Assembly: GCA_938031185.1 (NCBI GenBank)
Contig: CALHGX010000035.1
Location: forward strand, 1-60,077
Source of the DNA: an uncultured bacterium
GTDB taxonomy: Bacteria; Verrucomicrobiota; Kiritimatiellia; CAIKKV01; CALHGX01
Direction: 5' to 3'
Length of the DNA: 60,077 nucleotides
Part shown: positions 1 through 9,034 of the stretch, piece after piece
How positions within the stretch are numbered: position 1 is the stretch's first letter
How the letters are laid out: the number at the start of each line of letters is the position of its first letter
Notes under the pieces: generated by a model
Told to the model about the DNA's origin: nothing
What the model saw: the letters and a program-made list of their open reading frames with translations, nothing else
Databases searched by the model: none
Translations under genes and position numbers: made by a program

Positions 1-182
1 AGGAGGGCGCGCCGATTCTCGGCATAGAGGCGATACTGAAGATCGTCGAGTTCTTCCAGATGCTCCGCCACAATCCGGCGGGCTTCTTCCTTGTTCTTTA
101 AACCGGCTTTATCGCGGGGATCGAGTTTTTCCAGCGTAATCGTCGACCCCGGGCGCACCAAAAACCGATCATTGGCGCTCAT
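1..182 (-). CDS. Polyphosphate kinase 2 family protein, N-terminal part only
   Basis: Only the first 60 codons are in the window; the gene runs off the left edge. The translation begins MSANDRFLVRPGSTITLEKL, continues with a DPRDKAGLKNKEEA segment and reaches LQYRLYAENRRALL. That is the usual opening of PPK2 enzymes, just before their Walker A loop, which lies outside the window. PPK2 enzymes transfer phosphate between polyphosphate and nucleoside mono- or diphosphates. The ATG overlaps the stop of the upstream membrane protein gene by four bases (ATGA), so the two are probably co-translated. The window also carries ppk1 and ppx-like genes near 42-46 kb. Whether this is a class I, II or III PPK2 cannot be told from the fragment. 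Confidence 0.82.
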   Translation of the reverse strand, partial: MSANDRFLVRPGSTITLEKLDPRDKAGLKNKEEARRIVAEHLEELDDLQYRLYAENRRAL

Positions 183-1315
183 GCTTCACCTCCATTGCCG
201 TCTTCCTGATGGCGGCCTGTCATGCCCACGGTCTGCGCTCCGTTCACGGTTCCTGACGCCCGCGCCGTGCGCAAGCCGGCCAGAAAGACCACGCCACCCA
301 CGAGCAAATTGATGTAATAGGTGAATATTCGCCACAGCACGACCATCACGCCGACGACCGCCTCCGGCGCCAACCGGCGCAGTAGCAGCGACCCCATGAG
401 CTCCACCGCGCCACCGCCGCCCGGCACAACCGCCATCAAGGCCACGCCGAAAATCACGCCTTGCGTCAGCATCAGGGGCAGCGGCGAGGCGTTCACCCCG
501 AATGCGTGCAACAAAAGCGGCAGAATGCCGTAACGGCACGCCCATTGCAGCGCACCAAGACCAAAGGCCGCGAGCAGCGCCATCGGATGCCGGACGGCCA
601 ACTCCCGCGCCGCACGCAACCATTCGAGGAGAATGTCCGACAGCCGCCGCCGATGGCCGTCCAACCAACCCGCCACGCGGGCGGCGACCGATTCCGGCGG
701 CAGAAACGGGCCGCGCAGGCCACGGGCCCCGCGGTACAGGGGCCACGCCAGCGCCAGGACGATGGCCAGGAGCAAGGCGAGCGGAGCCGAGTTCGTCGCC
801 AGCCGATCCCGCAGCGTTTGCAAAACGCTGCGCCAGAAGGGATGAAACATCATCCACAGCACGGCCACCGGCGTCAGCAGGACAAAGAACGCGGCGTCCA
901 ACGCACAGACCGCGGTCAAAGTCGCGCCCGCCTGCGCGGAGGAGAGCGCTTTCTGCCGCAGGCGGTGCAACAGGATGATGGGGCCGGCCACGCCGGCGGG
1001 GGAGGCGGCGGCGCCGAATTCCGCTGCGCAACTCACGGACAGGGCCGCGCCGCCACCCAAGCGGAAGCCCGCGGCCCGGCTCAACACCATCAACCGAAAG
1101 GCGTTGAACACCCAAACCCCCGCGGACAATCCGGCCAATCCGGCCAGGTGGCGCAGATGAAGCGCGCGCCACCGGCCCACGCTTTCCGGGTGATGAAAAA
1201 ACCACAACACGACGGCGGCCACCGCCGCGCTGCACAGGATGCCCCGCAGCCCATAACGAAAGAGCCGCCGGTCATCCCACGATCGCTCCCCGTTTTTTCC
1301 TATGTCCGGGCTCAT
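179..1315 (-). CDS. Flippase-like integral membrane protein (LPG synthase TM family)
   Basis: About 378 residues with multiple hydrophobic helices. It has the hallmarks of the lysylphosphatidylglycerol synthase transmembrane / UPF0104 family: an early SxCAAEFGAAASPAGVAGP segment after the first helices and a late PGGGGAVELMGSLLLRR segment before the final helices. Family members lack the cytosolic aminoacyl-transferase domain of MprF and are thought to move or modify lipids in the inner membrane; the substrate here is unknown. Possible starts are TTG at 1354 and ATG at 1330 or 1315. I use 1315 because it begins just before the conserved cytosolic N-terminus, but no start has a good ribosome site. 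The stop overlaps the PPK2 start by four bases. Confidence 0.75.
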   Translation of the reverse strand: MSPDIGKNGERSWDDRRLFRYGLRGILCSAAVAAVVLWFFHHPESVGRWRALHLRHLAGLAGLSAGVWVFNAFRLMVLSRAAGFRLGGGAALSVSCAAEFGAAASPAGVAGPIILLHRLRQKALSSAQAGATLTAVCALDAAFFVLLTPVAVLWMMFHPFWRSVLQTLRDRLATNSAPLALLLAIVLALAWPLYRGARGLRGPFLPPESVAARVAGWLDGHRRRLSDILLEWLRAARELAVRHPMALLAAFGLGALQWACRYGILPLLLHAFGVNASPLPLMLTQGVIFGVALMAVVPGGGGAVELMGSLLLRRLAPEAVVGVMVVLWRIFTYYINLLVGGVVFLAGLRTARASGTVNGAQTVGMTGRHQEDGNGGEA

Positions 1316-1372
1316 GACCGTCCACAGCATGGGAGAAGGAACGACGGCTGACAAGGCGGGATTCGGGGGCTG

Positions 1373-2659
1373 TCAGAGCGACAGCGAAGCCAGCGCCGTG
1401 GCATACACGCGTCCGCCCACCGCGCCCCACCGCCGGTCCGGTTCCCAACTTCCGCGGACGGGCGCCGTGGCGACCTGGCGCTCGACCAATTCCCGGCGCA
1501 AGGCAAGACGAGCTTGCCCGGCTTCTTCATCCGGCATGTTCCGCAGCGCGCGCATCAGGAAATAGGTTCGGTAATAGTCCTCCTCGATGGGCGTCTTGGC
1601 GGCCATTTCCAGCAGGAGCGCTTTGATTCGCTCAGCGGAGATCGGCGGCAAACCCGCCAGTATCATGGTGGCCCCCATCGGGGTCAGACTATTGGCGGAG
1701 GGCGGCGTGTCCGCGGCGCGCCGGTATCCGAAGGCGCCCGTCTCGTCCGCCAGACTGGCCACCCAGCGTGTGGCGCGGCGCAGCGGCCCGGAAACCTTTT
1801 GCCAGCCGAGCGTTTCCGCCATCTTGAGCGCTTCCGTCTGCCACCAGGTCACGGAAAGATTCGGCTCGCTTTCGACCTCCCCCCAATATCCCCATCCGCC
1901 TTCGCGCGTTTGTCGGGCTGTGATGCGCGCCACCGCCCGGTCCAGCGGTTCTTGCAGCCGCACGTCGCCGGTTGCCCGCAACACCCGCAGCAGCGCCAGC
2001 GTGGCCATGCCATGATTGTACGGCGCGCCGTCGAAAGAGGGGCCGAATAGGCCTGTGGCATCCTGCCGCTTCAGGAGGTAGGCGACCGCTTTGCGCACGG
2101 CCGCGTTCCGCTCCGGTGCCGAGGGCGCCTCCAGCAACGCCAATGTCGTCAGTGCCGTCAACGCCACATCGTAGCGCCGATCGCCACCCCATTTGGCGGC
2201 GTCCCACGAGCCGTTGTCCTCTTGTGCGCGGCAGAACCAGTCGGCGGCGGCATCTTGCGCTTTTTCAGGGCGGCCCGAAAGCGCGAGCGTGTCTCTTCCC
2301 TCACGCGTGGAGAGCCAACGTCCTTTCGGCGCCATCCATGCAAGGAGGCTGCCGCCCACAAGAACTGCCACACCGGCTGCGGCCGCCCATCGCCACGCGC
2401 GGCGTTGCCATGCCTCTTCGGCAGCGAGGCGATCCAGAATGGCCGGCGTGAGATCGGAGCCCACCTGGGCAGGGGGGATGGCGCGCAGCGCTTCGATCGC
2501 CTTCCGCATGTCCGCGATGCGCGCCGCGCATGCCGGGCACGCTACGAGATGCCGCTCGCAAGCGGTCCGCGTCTCCGGCGCAAGGTGTCCGAGGCAAAAC
2601 GACGTGGCGGTGTCCTCTGCAAGACATCCCGCCGCTCGCATGTCCTGTTTATGGCGCAT
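1373..2659 (-). CDS. Membrane anti-sigma factor fused to a prenyltransferase/squalene-cyclase-like toroid domain
   Basis: 428 residues in three parts. Residues about 20-60 carry a zinc-binding anti-sigma motif, H37-x3-C41-x2-C44, as in ZAS/zf-HC2 proteins that hold ECF sigma factors. A single transmembrane helix lies near 90-110. Residues about 135-428 are repeats with a QEDNGSWDA-type signature typical of the alpha/alpha-toroid of squalene-hopene cyclases and prenyltransferase beta subunits; these would be periplasmic. The start overlaps the ECF sigma stop by 11 bases, with GAGGAAG as ribosome site. Seen: the motif order. Known: ZAS domains bind sigma factors. Inferred: the toroid senses an envelope signal rather than acting as an enzyme, since no DXDD cyclase motif is apparent. 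Confidence 0.8.
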   Translation of the reverse strand: MRHKQDMRAAGCLAEDTATSFCLGHLAPETRTACERHLVACPACAARIADMRKAIEALRAIPPAQVGSDLTPAILDRLAAEEAWQRRAWRWAAAAGVAVLVGGSLLAWMAPKGRWLSTREGRDTLALSGRPEKAQDAAADWFCRAQEDNGSWDAAKWGGDRRYDVALTALTTLALLEAPSAPERNAAVRKAVAYLLKRQDATGLFGPSFDGAPYNHGMATLALLRVLRATGDVRLQEPLDRAVARITARQTREGGWGYWGEVESEPNLSVTWWQTEALKMAETLGWQKVSGPLRRATRWVASLADETGAFGYRRAADTPPSANSLTPMGATMILAGLPPISAERIKALLLEMAAKTPIEEDYYRTYFLMRALRNMPDEEAGQARLALRRELVERQVATAPVRGSWEPDRRWGAVGGRVYATALASLSL

Positions 2660-3230
2660 TCAGCATCTTCCTCACGTTTTCCAGCGCCAGATTCATTCGC
2701 GATTTCACCGTGCCCAGCGGCACGCCCAAGACCTCGGCGATTTCCCGGTATCGCAAACCTTGGTACACACTCAGCACCAACACCTCACGCAGTTTCGGCG
2801 ACAGCGCGTTCAAGGCCGCCCGGACATCCATTCGATCGCGCGGGGACGGCGTGGGAGGATGCTCATCGCGAATGGCCGCATCCGCCAGCAACCAGAATCC
2901 CAGCCGCTCCCGCCGCTGTTGCTTGCGGCAATAGTCTGCCCACACATGGCGCGCCAGCGTATAGAGAAACGTTCGAAACCGCGCGCTTGGCCGATACCGC
3001 CGGCCATACCTGAACACGCGCAGGAAGGTCTCCTGGACCAAGTCCTCTCCATTCGAATAAGCGCCCATTCGCAGGAAAAAGTTCAGAAGCGCGTTCTGAT
3101 GCCGGCGCACCAGCTCGGCCAGGGCCGCCGTCGAACCGGCGGCCAGATTCAGCGCCAGGGCGGCGTCAGGATCTTCCGAACAGCGGGCCTCGTTATGCGG
3201 GCGGAATGGTTGCTCTGCCTCCGACGTCAT
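2649..3230 (-). CDS. RNA polymerase sigma factor, ECF subfamily
   Basis: 193 residues. Region 2 spans about 35-105 and includes the core-binding NGEDLVQETFLRVFR and the FRTFLYTLARHVWADYCRK segment that contacts the -10 element. Region 4 is at about 130-190, with the LSPKLREVLVLSVYQGLRY helix and the GVPLGTVKSRMNLAL helix-turn-helix that reads the -35 element. It lies directly upstream of, and overlaps, the anti-sigma gene, the usual arrangement for an ECF/anti-sigma pair. It is divergent from the TonB-dependent receptor gene, so that receptor and the tonB gene after it are natural candidate targets, although I could not identify a matching ECF promoter in the 148-base gap. Confidence 0.93.
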   Translation of the reverse strand: MTSEAEQPFRPHNEARCSEDPDAALALNLAAGSTAALAELVRRHQNALLNFFLRMGAYSNGEDLVQETFLRVFRYGRRYRPSARFRTFLYTLARHVWADYCRKQQRRERLGFWLLADAAIRDEHPPTPSPRDRMDVRAALNALSPKLREVLVLSVYQGLRYREIAEVLGVPLGTVKSRMNLALENVRKMLNAP

Positions 3231-3378
3231 GCGATGTCAGCATATAACCAGGGCCATGGGATGGCAACACGACGGGGCTATTTTTTTCATCGAACTTTTT
3301 CGGCTCTCCCGGCGCTGTTCATTCCGTGAGCCATTCTGCGTGGAATGGGCGACAGCGCGAACCGTGGGAGGCTATGAG

Positions 3379-5517
3379 ATGAGCGAGCGATGGGCGAATA
3401 CTCGATGCGTGGCAATCTTGTGCATGCTGCCGGCGGCGAAATCCTTTCCGGGGCCCGCGGAGAACGTGGAAACAGTGCCGACGCTTCCGGAAACCGTGGT
3501 CACGGCATCGCGATTGGCGCGCGACCCGCAGTCGGAACCGGTGGCTTTGCATGTGATTGACGCGGAGTCGGCCGTGCTTTCCGGCGGAGCGCGCACAACA
3601 GCCGACGCGCTGGAAGGGCTTCCGTCCGTTATGGTCCAGAAGACGTCCTTGGGGCAAACCTCGCCCTTCCTGCGCGGCTTCACGGGGTATCGCACCCTTT
3701 GTCTTGTCGACGGGGTACGGCTCAATCACGCCGCGTTTCGCAGCGGGCCGAACCAGTACTGGAACACCGTGGATCCCTTGTCCATCGCCCGCTACGAACT
3801 TGTCATGGGGCCCGGTTCCGTCCTTTACGGCAGCGATGCGATCGGGGGCGTGTTGAACGCGCTGACGCCGAGCGTGCCGGACTGGACGGGCGAGCCGGCA
3901 TGGGAACGCCGGCTCTACTACCGGGGGGCGAGCGCGGAGCGGTCGCACATTGGGCGTGTAGATGTCGGCGCGCGACGGACGGATCGCTTCGGCTTGCGCG
4001 GCGGGTACTCGCGGAAGCATTTCGGGGACTTGCGCGGCGGGAAAGATGTGGGCAAGCAGTCCCACACCGGCTACGACGAACAGGCCGGCGACTTCAAGGC
4101 CGTCTGGCAGTCGGGCGACCGATGGACCGCCACGCTGGGGCACCAGTCCGTTCGCCAGGACGACGCCTGGCGCACCCATCGCACCGTGCACGGCATTGAC
4201 TGGAGGGGATTGACCCGCGGCGACGACTACGTCAACACGTTCGACCAGGGGCGCGACCTGACATATGCGCGCGTGCGGTCGGACAATCTATCCGGTCCGT
4301 TTTCCGCGGCCGAAGCGACGATTTCGCGCCATTTCCATCAGGAGGACAACCGCCGCGTCAAGGCGGACCAGACCATTCAAACACAAGGATTCGAGGTGGA
4401 AAGCTGGGGTGGGAATTTCCAGGCCATTTCCGAAAACTCCGTTGGGCAAGGGGTTGTTGGCGTTGATGGCTATCGCGATGGCGTCAGCTCTTATGGCCGA
4501 AAATACGATGCGCAGGGCGTGCTCAAACAAACGGAGATCCAGGGGCCTCTTGCCGACGACGGCTCCTACACGTTGCTGGCGCTTTTCGCGCAGGGGAACA
4601 TGCCCTTTGCCGAGGATCGGCTGGAGGCGCAGATGGGCTTGCGGTTCACCTATGCCGAAGCCGATGCCGGGCACATGCGTGATCCCCAGACCGGCGGCGC
4701 CACCAGCCTGCGGAACGACTGGCAGGCCGCGGTGGGCTCTTTGAAGTTGCTGGCCGCTCTGGCGCCGGAGCGCCGCCATGTGGCCTATGCATCCGTCTCG
4801 CAAGGGTTTCGCGCGCCCACCCTGCATGACTTGAGCAGCTTTGACGTGGCCCGCAGCGGCGAAATCGAAATCGCTGCGCCCTCGCTCGATCCCGAGCGTT
4901 TCGTTTCCTACGAGGTGGGCCTCAAACAGCAAGGGACGCGAGCGGCCTTTCAAGCGGCCTGCTATTACACCGTGGTGGAGAACATGATCGTGCCCGCTCC
5001 GACCGGCCGGATGCAGGACGACATGGTGGAAGTCATGAAGCGGAATGCCGGCGAAGGCTATGTGCAGGGCGTGGAGTTGTCGTCCTCCGTTCGGCTGACG
5101 GCTCAATGGTCCGTCCGTTTCAACGCCGCCTGGCAGGACGGCGAAGTGGAAACCTATCCGGCCGGCTCCACGGGGCCGAAAGATCGCGAATACGTCTCGC
5201 GGCTGATGCCGCCCGCCGCAAGGATCGGCGTTCGGTGGGACGCACCCAACGGGCGGTACTGGGGCGAAGCGCTTGCCGATGCCGCTGCCAGGGCGGACAA
5301 GCTGTCCGCGGCGGACGCCCGCGACACCCAGCGCATTCCGCCGGGCGGGACGCCCGGCTACGTGGTGGGGACGGTGCGGGCGGGGTTTCGTTTGACGGAT
5401 CGTTTCGAAACCACGCTGGCGGTGGAAAACGTCGCGGACAAGGATTATCGTGTGCATGGTTCTGGAATAAACGAACCGGGCCGGAATATCCTGCTGACCA
5501 TGGCGGCGAACTTCTGA
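3379..5517 (+). CDS. TonB-dependent outer membrane receptor
   Basis: 712 residues from the ATG at 3379, chosen because GGGAGGC lies six bases upstream and a signal-like N-terminus follows. A TonB box (ETVVTASR) sits near residue 40. The plug domain follows, with the LPSVMVQKTSLGQTSPFLRG and VMGPGSVLYGSDAIGGVLN segments at about 80-160. The remainder is a beta-barrel ending in a terminal Phe (TMAANF), the usual outer-membrane assembly signal. Such receptors import scarce ligands (iron chelates, cobalamin, sugars) using energy passed on by TonB. The substrate cannot be told from sequence. tonB follows 87 bases downstream, and the ECF/anti-sigma pair is divergent, which suggests signal-dependent expression. 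Confidence 0.92.
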   Translation: MSERWANTRCVAILCMLPAAKSFPGPAENVETVPTLPETVVTASRLARDPQSEPVALHVIDAESAVLSGGARTTADALEGLPSVMVQKTSLGQTSPFLRGFTGYRTLCLVDGVRLNHAAFRSGPNQYWNTVDPLSIARYELVMGPGSVLYGSDAIGGVLNALTPSVPDWTGEPAWERRLYYRGASAERSHIGRVDVGARRTDRFGLRGGYSRKHFGDLRGGKDVGKQSHTGYDEQAGDFKAVWQSGDRWTATLGHQSVRQDDAWRTHRTVHGIDWRGLTRGDDYVNTFDQGRDLTYARVRSDNLSGPFSAAEATISRHFHQEDNRRVKADQTIQTQGFEVESWGGNFQAISENSVGQGVVGVDGYRDGVSSYGRKYDAQGVLKQTEIQGPLADDGSYTLLALFAQGNMPFAEDRLEAQMGLRFTYAEADAGHMRDPQTGGATSLRNDWQAAVGSLKLLAALAPERRHVAYASVSQGFRAPTLHDLSSFDVARSGEIEIAAPSLDPERFVSYEVGLKQQGTRAAFQAACYYTVVENMIVPAPTGRMQDDMVEVMKRNAGEGYVQGVELSSSVRLTAQWSVRFNAAWQDGEVETYPAGSTGPKDREYVSRLMPPAARIGVRWDAPNGRYWGEALADAAARADKLSAADARDTQRIPPGGTPGYVVGTVRAGFRLTDRFETTLAVENVADKDYRVHGSGINEPGRNILLTMAANF

Positions 5518-5604
5518 TTTGCCGAAATCGGGCGGAACCGCCGGATGCGGCCATGATCAGCGCGGCGCCGGGCGCGCGTGTTGCGGGGTGGAGGCACCTG
5601 TCTG

Positions 5605-6297
5605 GTGAGAAGCGCTTTCGGAGGGCCGTTGCTGGCGTCGGTGGCTCTTCATGCGTTCGTCATGCTGGCCGCGTGCCTGGCCCCAACCATGTCGCGACAG
5701 CCGGCGGCAGAGGTGGTATTGCCGGTGTTCGTGCTCTCCGAGGAGCCGGAATCCGCTGTGCTCGCGGAGCCCGTGGCCGCCCCGGCGCCAATGCCGTCCG
5801 AGGAGCCGGAAGCGCCGCCAAGGCCATGCGTCGCGTCGCCCCATGTGGAGGACGAGGCTACGCCGCGGGATCCCGTGTCGTACTCCGAAGCGATCCGGCA
5901 GGAGGAGCGCCTTGCTGAAGAACAGAAGCCTCATGTGCCGGAGCCCTTGACCGTTGCCGAAATGGCGCCTCTTCAATCGCCATTGGAACCGGAAGCCATT
6001 CCTGCCGCGCCGGCCGTTGTGCAGCCCGAGCCCCTGGCCGGTAATCGGCCACCGATTTATCCCGCAGCGGCGCGATGGGCGGGATATGAGGGCGTGGTCA
6101 TCTTGCGAGTCGCGCTGAACGCCTGCGGCCGAGTGACTGAAGCAAACGTGGCCGCTTCGTCTGGCCATCCGGTGCTCGACGATGCCGCCAGCCGAGCGGT
6201 TAGAAAATGGCGTTTCCGTCCGGGCATGAAGAATGGCCGCGCGGTGGAAAATGAGCTACTCGTGCCCATTCGTTTCTCGTTGCGAAAAGACCCGTGA
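5605..6297 (+). CDS. tonB: TonB family energy transducer
   Basis: About 230 residues. An N-terminal membrane anchor (PLLASVALHAFVMLAACLAP) is followed by a long Pro/Glu/Ala-rich periplasmic linker, about residues 40-150. The C-terminal TonB domain is at about 158-230: PPIYPAAARWAGYEGVV, then ALNACGRVTEANVAASSG and AVRKWRFRPGMKNG. It couples the inner-membrane ExbBD motor to outer-membrane receptors. I use the GTG at 5605, ten bases after GGAGG (5590-5594); GTG 5578 and TTG 5581 are alternatives. It lies just downstream of the receptor gene and is probably co-transcribed with it. No exbBD is adjacent; the only copies in the window are at 51-53 kb. Confidence 0.88.
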   Translation: MRSAFGGPLLASVALHAFVMLAACLAPTMSRQPAAEVVLPVFVLSEEPESAVLAEPVAAPAPMPSEEPEAPPRPCVASPHVEDEATPRDPVSYSEAIRQEERLAEEQKPHVPEPLTVAEMAPLQSPLEPEAIPAAPAVVQPEPLAGNRPPIYPAAARWAGYEGVVILRVALNACGRVTEANVAASSGHPVLDDAASRAVRKWRFRPGMKNGRAVENELLVPIRFSLRKDP

Positions 6298-6299
6298 TA

Positions 6300-7046
6300 T
6301 CAGGCAGCCGAAGAGGTCGTCAGCGCCTCAAATGTTACGACGGTGCGATTGCGAACAGCAGCGCGGATGGCGCGCCCCAGGGTGGCAATCGTGGCGGCGT
6401 GCTCGAAATCGGCCGGGTGTGCCGCCACACGAAGAATGGGAAACGGCCGCATCCAGCAGGAGGCGGCCGCGGCATGAAGGACGGACAAACCGCGGCGCCA
6501 TGGCGCGCGGGCGCTCAACGCGAGCACCGGCGCAACCCGGCTCGTGTCCTTTTGCAGGAAGTGAAGGTGGGTCAACGTGACCGTGTATTCCAGCCCAAGG
6601 TCTTTCAGCAGGGGCAGCAGTTTTCGCGGCATTAGCCACGCTGGCGCGATAAAACCGCGCGGGTTCAATCCCGCCACGCGCAGCATGGCCAGGCCGCGCC
6701 GCACGCGCTTTTCCGCTTCATCAAGGGGAAGACGGTGAAACTCGTTTTCCCCTGCCGTATAGACGCGTCCGAAAATCCAGGAGGTGGGATCGCGGCCGAT
6801 GCGGTCGGCCCGGTGCGTCCATCCGTGCAGGCATATTTCATGGCCCTCCGCCTGCCGCGCTCGCAGCCATGCCGCCCACGTTGAGCCGGGGTCCAACCCG
6901 TCGCGATCATGCCAACGCGGCACCACCAGCAGGACGGCACGGGGAATGCCGTTATCGTGCAGCAACTGAAGAAACCGCTCGCAGGCGGCGCGATGATTCG
7001 GCGCGAGATCGTGGAACGAGCAAACAAGAAAACGTTTGCCGATCAT
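6300..7046 (-). CDS. DUF2334-type polysaccharide deacetylase-like protein
   Basis: 248 residues. The N-terminal FLVCSFHDLAPNH segment carries the H-D pair of the DUF2334 branch of polysaccharide deacetylases, and EICLHGWTHR (about residues 70-80) carries the second metal-binding HxxxH-like motif. These are consistent with a metal-dependent carbohydrate deacetylase acting on cell-surface sugars or glycolipid intermediates. It is the last gene of a three-gene operon after a GT4 glycosyltransferase and an acetyltransferase; its ATG overlaps the preceding stop by four bases. The substrate is unknown. The stop is only three bases from that of tonB on the other strand, so the two operons converge with no room for separate terminators. 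Confidence 0.82.
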   Translation of the reverse strand: MIGKRFLVCSFHDLAPNHRAACERFLQLLHDNGIPRAVLLVVPRWHDRDGLDPGSTWAAWLRARQAEGHEICLHGWTHRADRIGRDPTSWIFGRVYTAGENEFHRLPLDEAEKRVRRGLAMLRVAGLNPRGFIAPAWLMPRKLLPLLKDLGLEYTVTLTHLHFLQKDTSRVAPVLALSARAPWRRGLSVLHAAAASCWMRPFPILRVAAHPADFEHAATIATLGRAIRAAVRNRTVVTFEALTTSSAA

Positions 7047-7705
7047 GCCGTCAGGGAGCGGTGGAATGTGGAAACAAATACCGGCTCCGGGTAATAGTCG
7101 GCGAACTTGGTCACCCGCCGCCGATCGTACAGGACGAAGCCGTATCGCCGGAACAGCCGATCCGATCGCCGGTCCGTAAAGGTTTGGATCTGGCCATAGA
7201 CGCCTTTGGCGCCGCGGCGGGGCAGGCTTTCAAGGAAGGAGAAAATAATGGCCCGCGCCGGGGCGGTTCGTCGCCACTCCGGCAGGAAGTTTACGTGAAA
7301 ATGGGCGCATCCGGCCGGCCGGCGGGGGGTCTCCCGCCATGAGCGCAGCAGAAACCATTGCAGGAAACGGCGGCTTTCGGGCCCGTAGCGGCCGGCGGCC
7401 AACCGCCAAAGGACGCGGGGCGCGGTGCAGATCAGGGCCAGCAGCGGCTGCACCACGGCATACCGGCGGAAATGCAGGCAGCCCAGCAAGTACCCCACAA
7501 CCCGGCCGTCCGCCTCGGCTACAAGCGCGTGGTCCGGTTCCCAGTCGGTGTAATACCGCGTAAAGAAGTCTGCAAAAGCCTCCCGGTCGCAGAAAACAGG
7601 GTCCACGGGCCGTCCCATGAAACCTGTTTCGCAACAAATGTTGCGCACATAGGGCCGATCAGCGGGCGCATAGGGTCTTATGCGAAAGCCTTCGTTCGTA
7701 TTCAT
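7043..7705 (-). CDS. GNAT-family N-acetyltransferase
   Basis: 220 residues beginning MNTNEGFRIRPYAPADRPYV, a standard GNAT beta1-alpha1 opening. A VAEADGRVVGYLLGCL strand pair and a central HFHVNFLPEWRRTAPARAII segment, in the acetyl-CoA-binding position, follow. The C-terminal FTDRRSDRLFRRYGFVLYD matches the alpha4-beta7 end of the fold. The start lies 47 bases inside the upstream glycosyltransferase gene, an unusually long overlap, but no later start would keep the first GNAT strand. The next gene starts with an ATGA overlap. Between a glycosyltransferase and a deacetylase, it most likely acylates a sugar or amino-sugar intermediate; that is inference from context. Confidence 0.85.
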   Translation of the reverse strand: MNTNEGFRIRPYAPADRPYVRNICCETGFMGRPVDPVFCDREAFADFFTRYYTDWEPDHALVAEADGRVVGYLLGCLHFRRYAVVQPLLALICTAPRVLWRLAAGRYGPESRRFLQWFLLRSWRETPRRPAGCAHFHVNFLPEWRRTAPARAIIFSFLESLPRRGAKGVYGQIQTFTDRRSDRLFRRYGFVLYDRRRVTKFADYYPEPVFVSTFHRSLTA

Positions 7706-8897
7706 TGTGTCTTTCGTCTCTCGCCACAACAGACTGCCGCTGCGCCACGACCGCATTATACACGGTCAGCAAGCGGTCAAAAGCCTGTTGGTGGCCAAAA
7801 CGAGATCGAATGCGCTCCCGACGACGGGCGCGGGTTTCGGCGTCTTCGGGAATGGCCAGTGCCAAGCGTATGGCTGTGGCTAGGGCGAAGGGCGTGGCGG
7901 ATTCGGCCATCACGAGCGGATCTTCCCCCTCGAGCGTTTCTTCCAGGCCGCCGCCGCGGACGGCCACCACACGCAGGCCACAAGCCTGCGCTTCAAGGGA
8001 CGCCAAACCGAACGTCTCTGTTGTGCCGGCGTGGACAAACACGTCCGCGGCGGAGTAGTACTCGGCCAGACGGTGGGCGTCCGCGCAATAAGGGTGCCAC
8101 TGGATACGGGCGTCTTTGCGGCAGGCCCGCTCCACGAGGCCCGCGCATTCGCCGTCGCCCACCAGCAGCAGCCGCAAGCACGGATCTTCCTCGGGCCATT
8201 CGTTCATCAGGCCGACTAGCTGGCTGATATGCTTTTCTCGGGCCAAACGGCCCACATAGAGCGCGAGCCGTTCTGCGGGGGCAACCCCCAGCCGGCGCCG
8301 AATCTCTTCCCGGTTCTGGCAGATGTAGAATCGGTCCGTATCCACTCCCAGCGGTGTGTGGATGACCCGTGGAACCCGAAGCGATTCGAGGATTTCGACC
8401 GTGCGGCGGCTGGCGGCCAGGGTGGCGCCCATGCGGCGGTAGAGCGCCAGGAGGTAGCGACGGATTGGCCAGGCCATGGCGGTGGCCACGGTGGCGCCGG
8501 CGCATTTGCGCAGCGAGCGCTCCATTGCGCGCGGATAATCGGAGTGATAGAAGGCGACGACCGGAATGCCGTGCAGGACGCCGATTCGGCAGGCCGCCCA
8601 GGCCGCCAAGTAGGGGTCTCCCACTTCAATGAGATCGGGTTTCTCTCGCGCAATGATCGCTTCCATCGCCCCGACAGATACCAAGAACCGATAGCTTTTG
8701 GATCCGGGAATCCGGGGCGAGCGAATTTGATAGACCCGCGCGCCGTCCTCTTCGCGAACGGCATTCCTGGCGGCGGGCACTACCATCACGTGCCGCATGC
8801 CCGGTCGTCTTGCCAGATAGCGCGACTTGTCCTGGACGTAGCGTTTGACCCCGCCGCTCAACGGACTATGAAACTGCACAATATCGCAGAGTTTCAT
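7659..8897 (-). CDS. Glycosyltransferase family 4 (GT-B fold)
   Basis: 412 residues from the ATG at 8897 (MKLCDIVQFHSPLSGGVKRY), preceded by GGAAGGG. The N-terminal half has the glycine-rich PLSGGVKRYV loop and the YHSDYPR segment. The C-terminal half has the donor-binding LYVGRLAREKHISQLVGL strand, the LLVGDGE strand and the EX7E motif in TTETFGLASLEAQACG, which define GT4 retaining glycosyltransferases. It would transfer a nucleotide-sugar donor to a lipid or glycan at the cytosolic face of the membrane. It is the first gene of the glycosyltransferase-acetyltransferase-deacetylase operon and is divergent from pstS. Confidence 0.92.
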   Translation of the reverse strand: MKLCDIVQFHSPLSGGVKRYVQDKSRYLARRPGMRHVMVVPAARNAVREEDGARVYQIRSPRIPGSKSYRFLVSVGAMEAIIAREKPDLIEVGDPYLAAWAACRIGVLHGIPVVAFYHSDYPRAMERSLRKCAGATVATAMAWPIRRYLLALYRRMGATLAASRRTVEILESLRVPRVIHTPLGVDTDRFYICQNREEIRRRLGVAPAERLALYVGRLAREKHISQLVGLMNEWPEEDPCLRLLLVGDGECAGLVERACRKDARIQWHPYCADAHRLAEYYSAADVFVHAGTTETFGLASLEAQACGLRVVAVRGGGLEETLEGEDPLVMAESATPFALATAIRLALAIPEDAETRARRRERIRSRFGHQQAFDRLLTVYNAVVAQRQSVVARDERHNEYERRLSHKTLCAR

Positions 8898-9034
8898 CCC
8901 ATGCCCTTCCGCCTTTCGGTTTCTGGGGCACACAGCCTGCGGCCGGCTGATTTGGACAAGGTTGGATAACGGTTAGAATCCGGCGAGCTCTGCGCCCAGC
9001 GACGCCCCGTAAAAGGACCGCGCCGCAATTTCTT

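Noticed and set aside
2193-3329. A 378-codon plus-strand frame opposite the ECF sigma and anti-sigma genes
   Set aside because: The minus strand shows clear sigma region 2/4 and ZAS motifs; the plus-strand translation is Arg/Pro/His-rich with no domain.
6655-6690. GGGTTCAATCCCGCC, resembling a tRNA T-loop
   Set aside because: It lies inside the DUF2334 gene and no acceptor or anticodon stem can be built around it.
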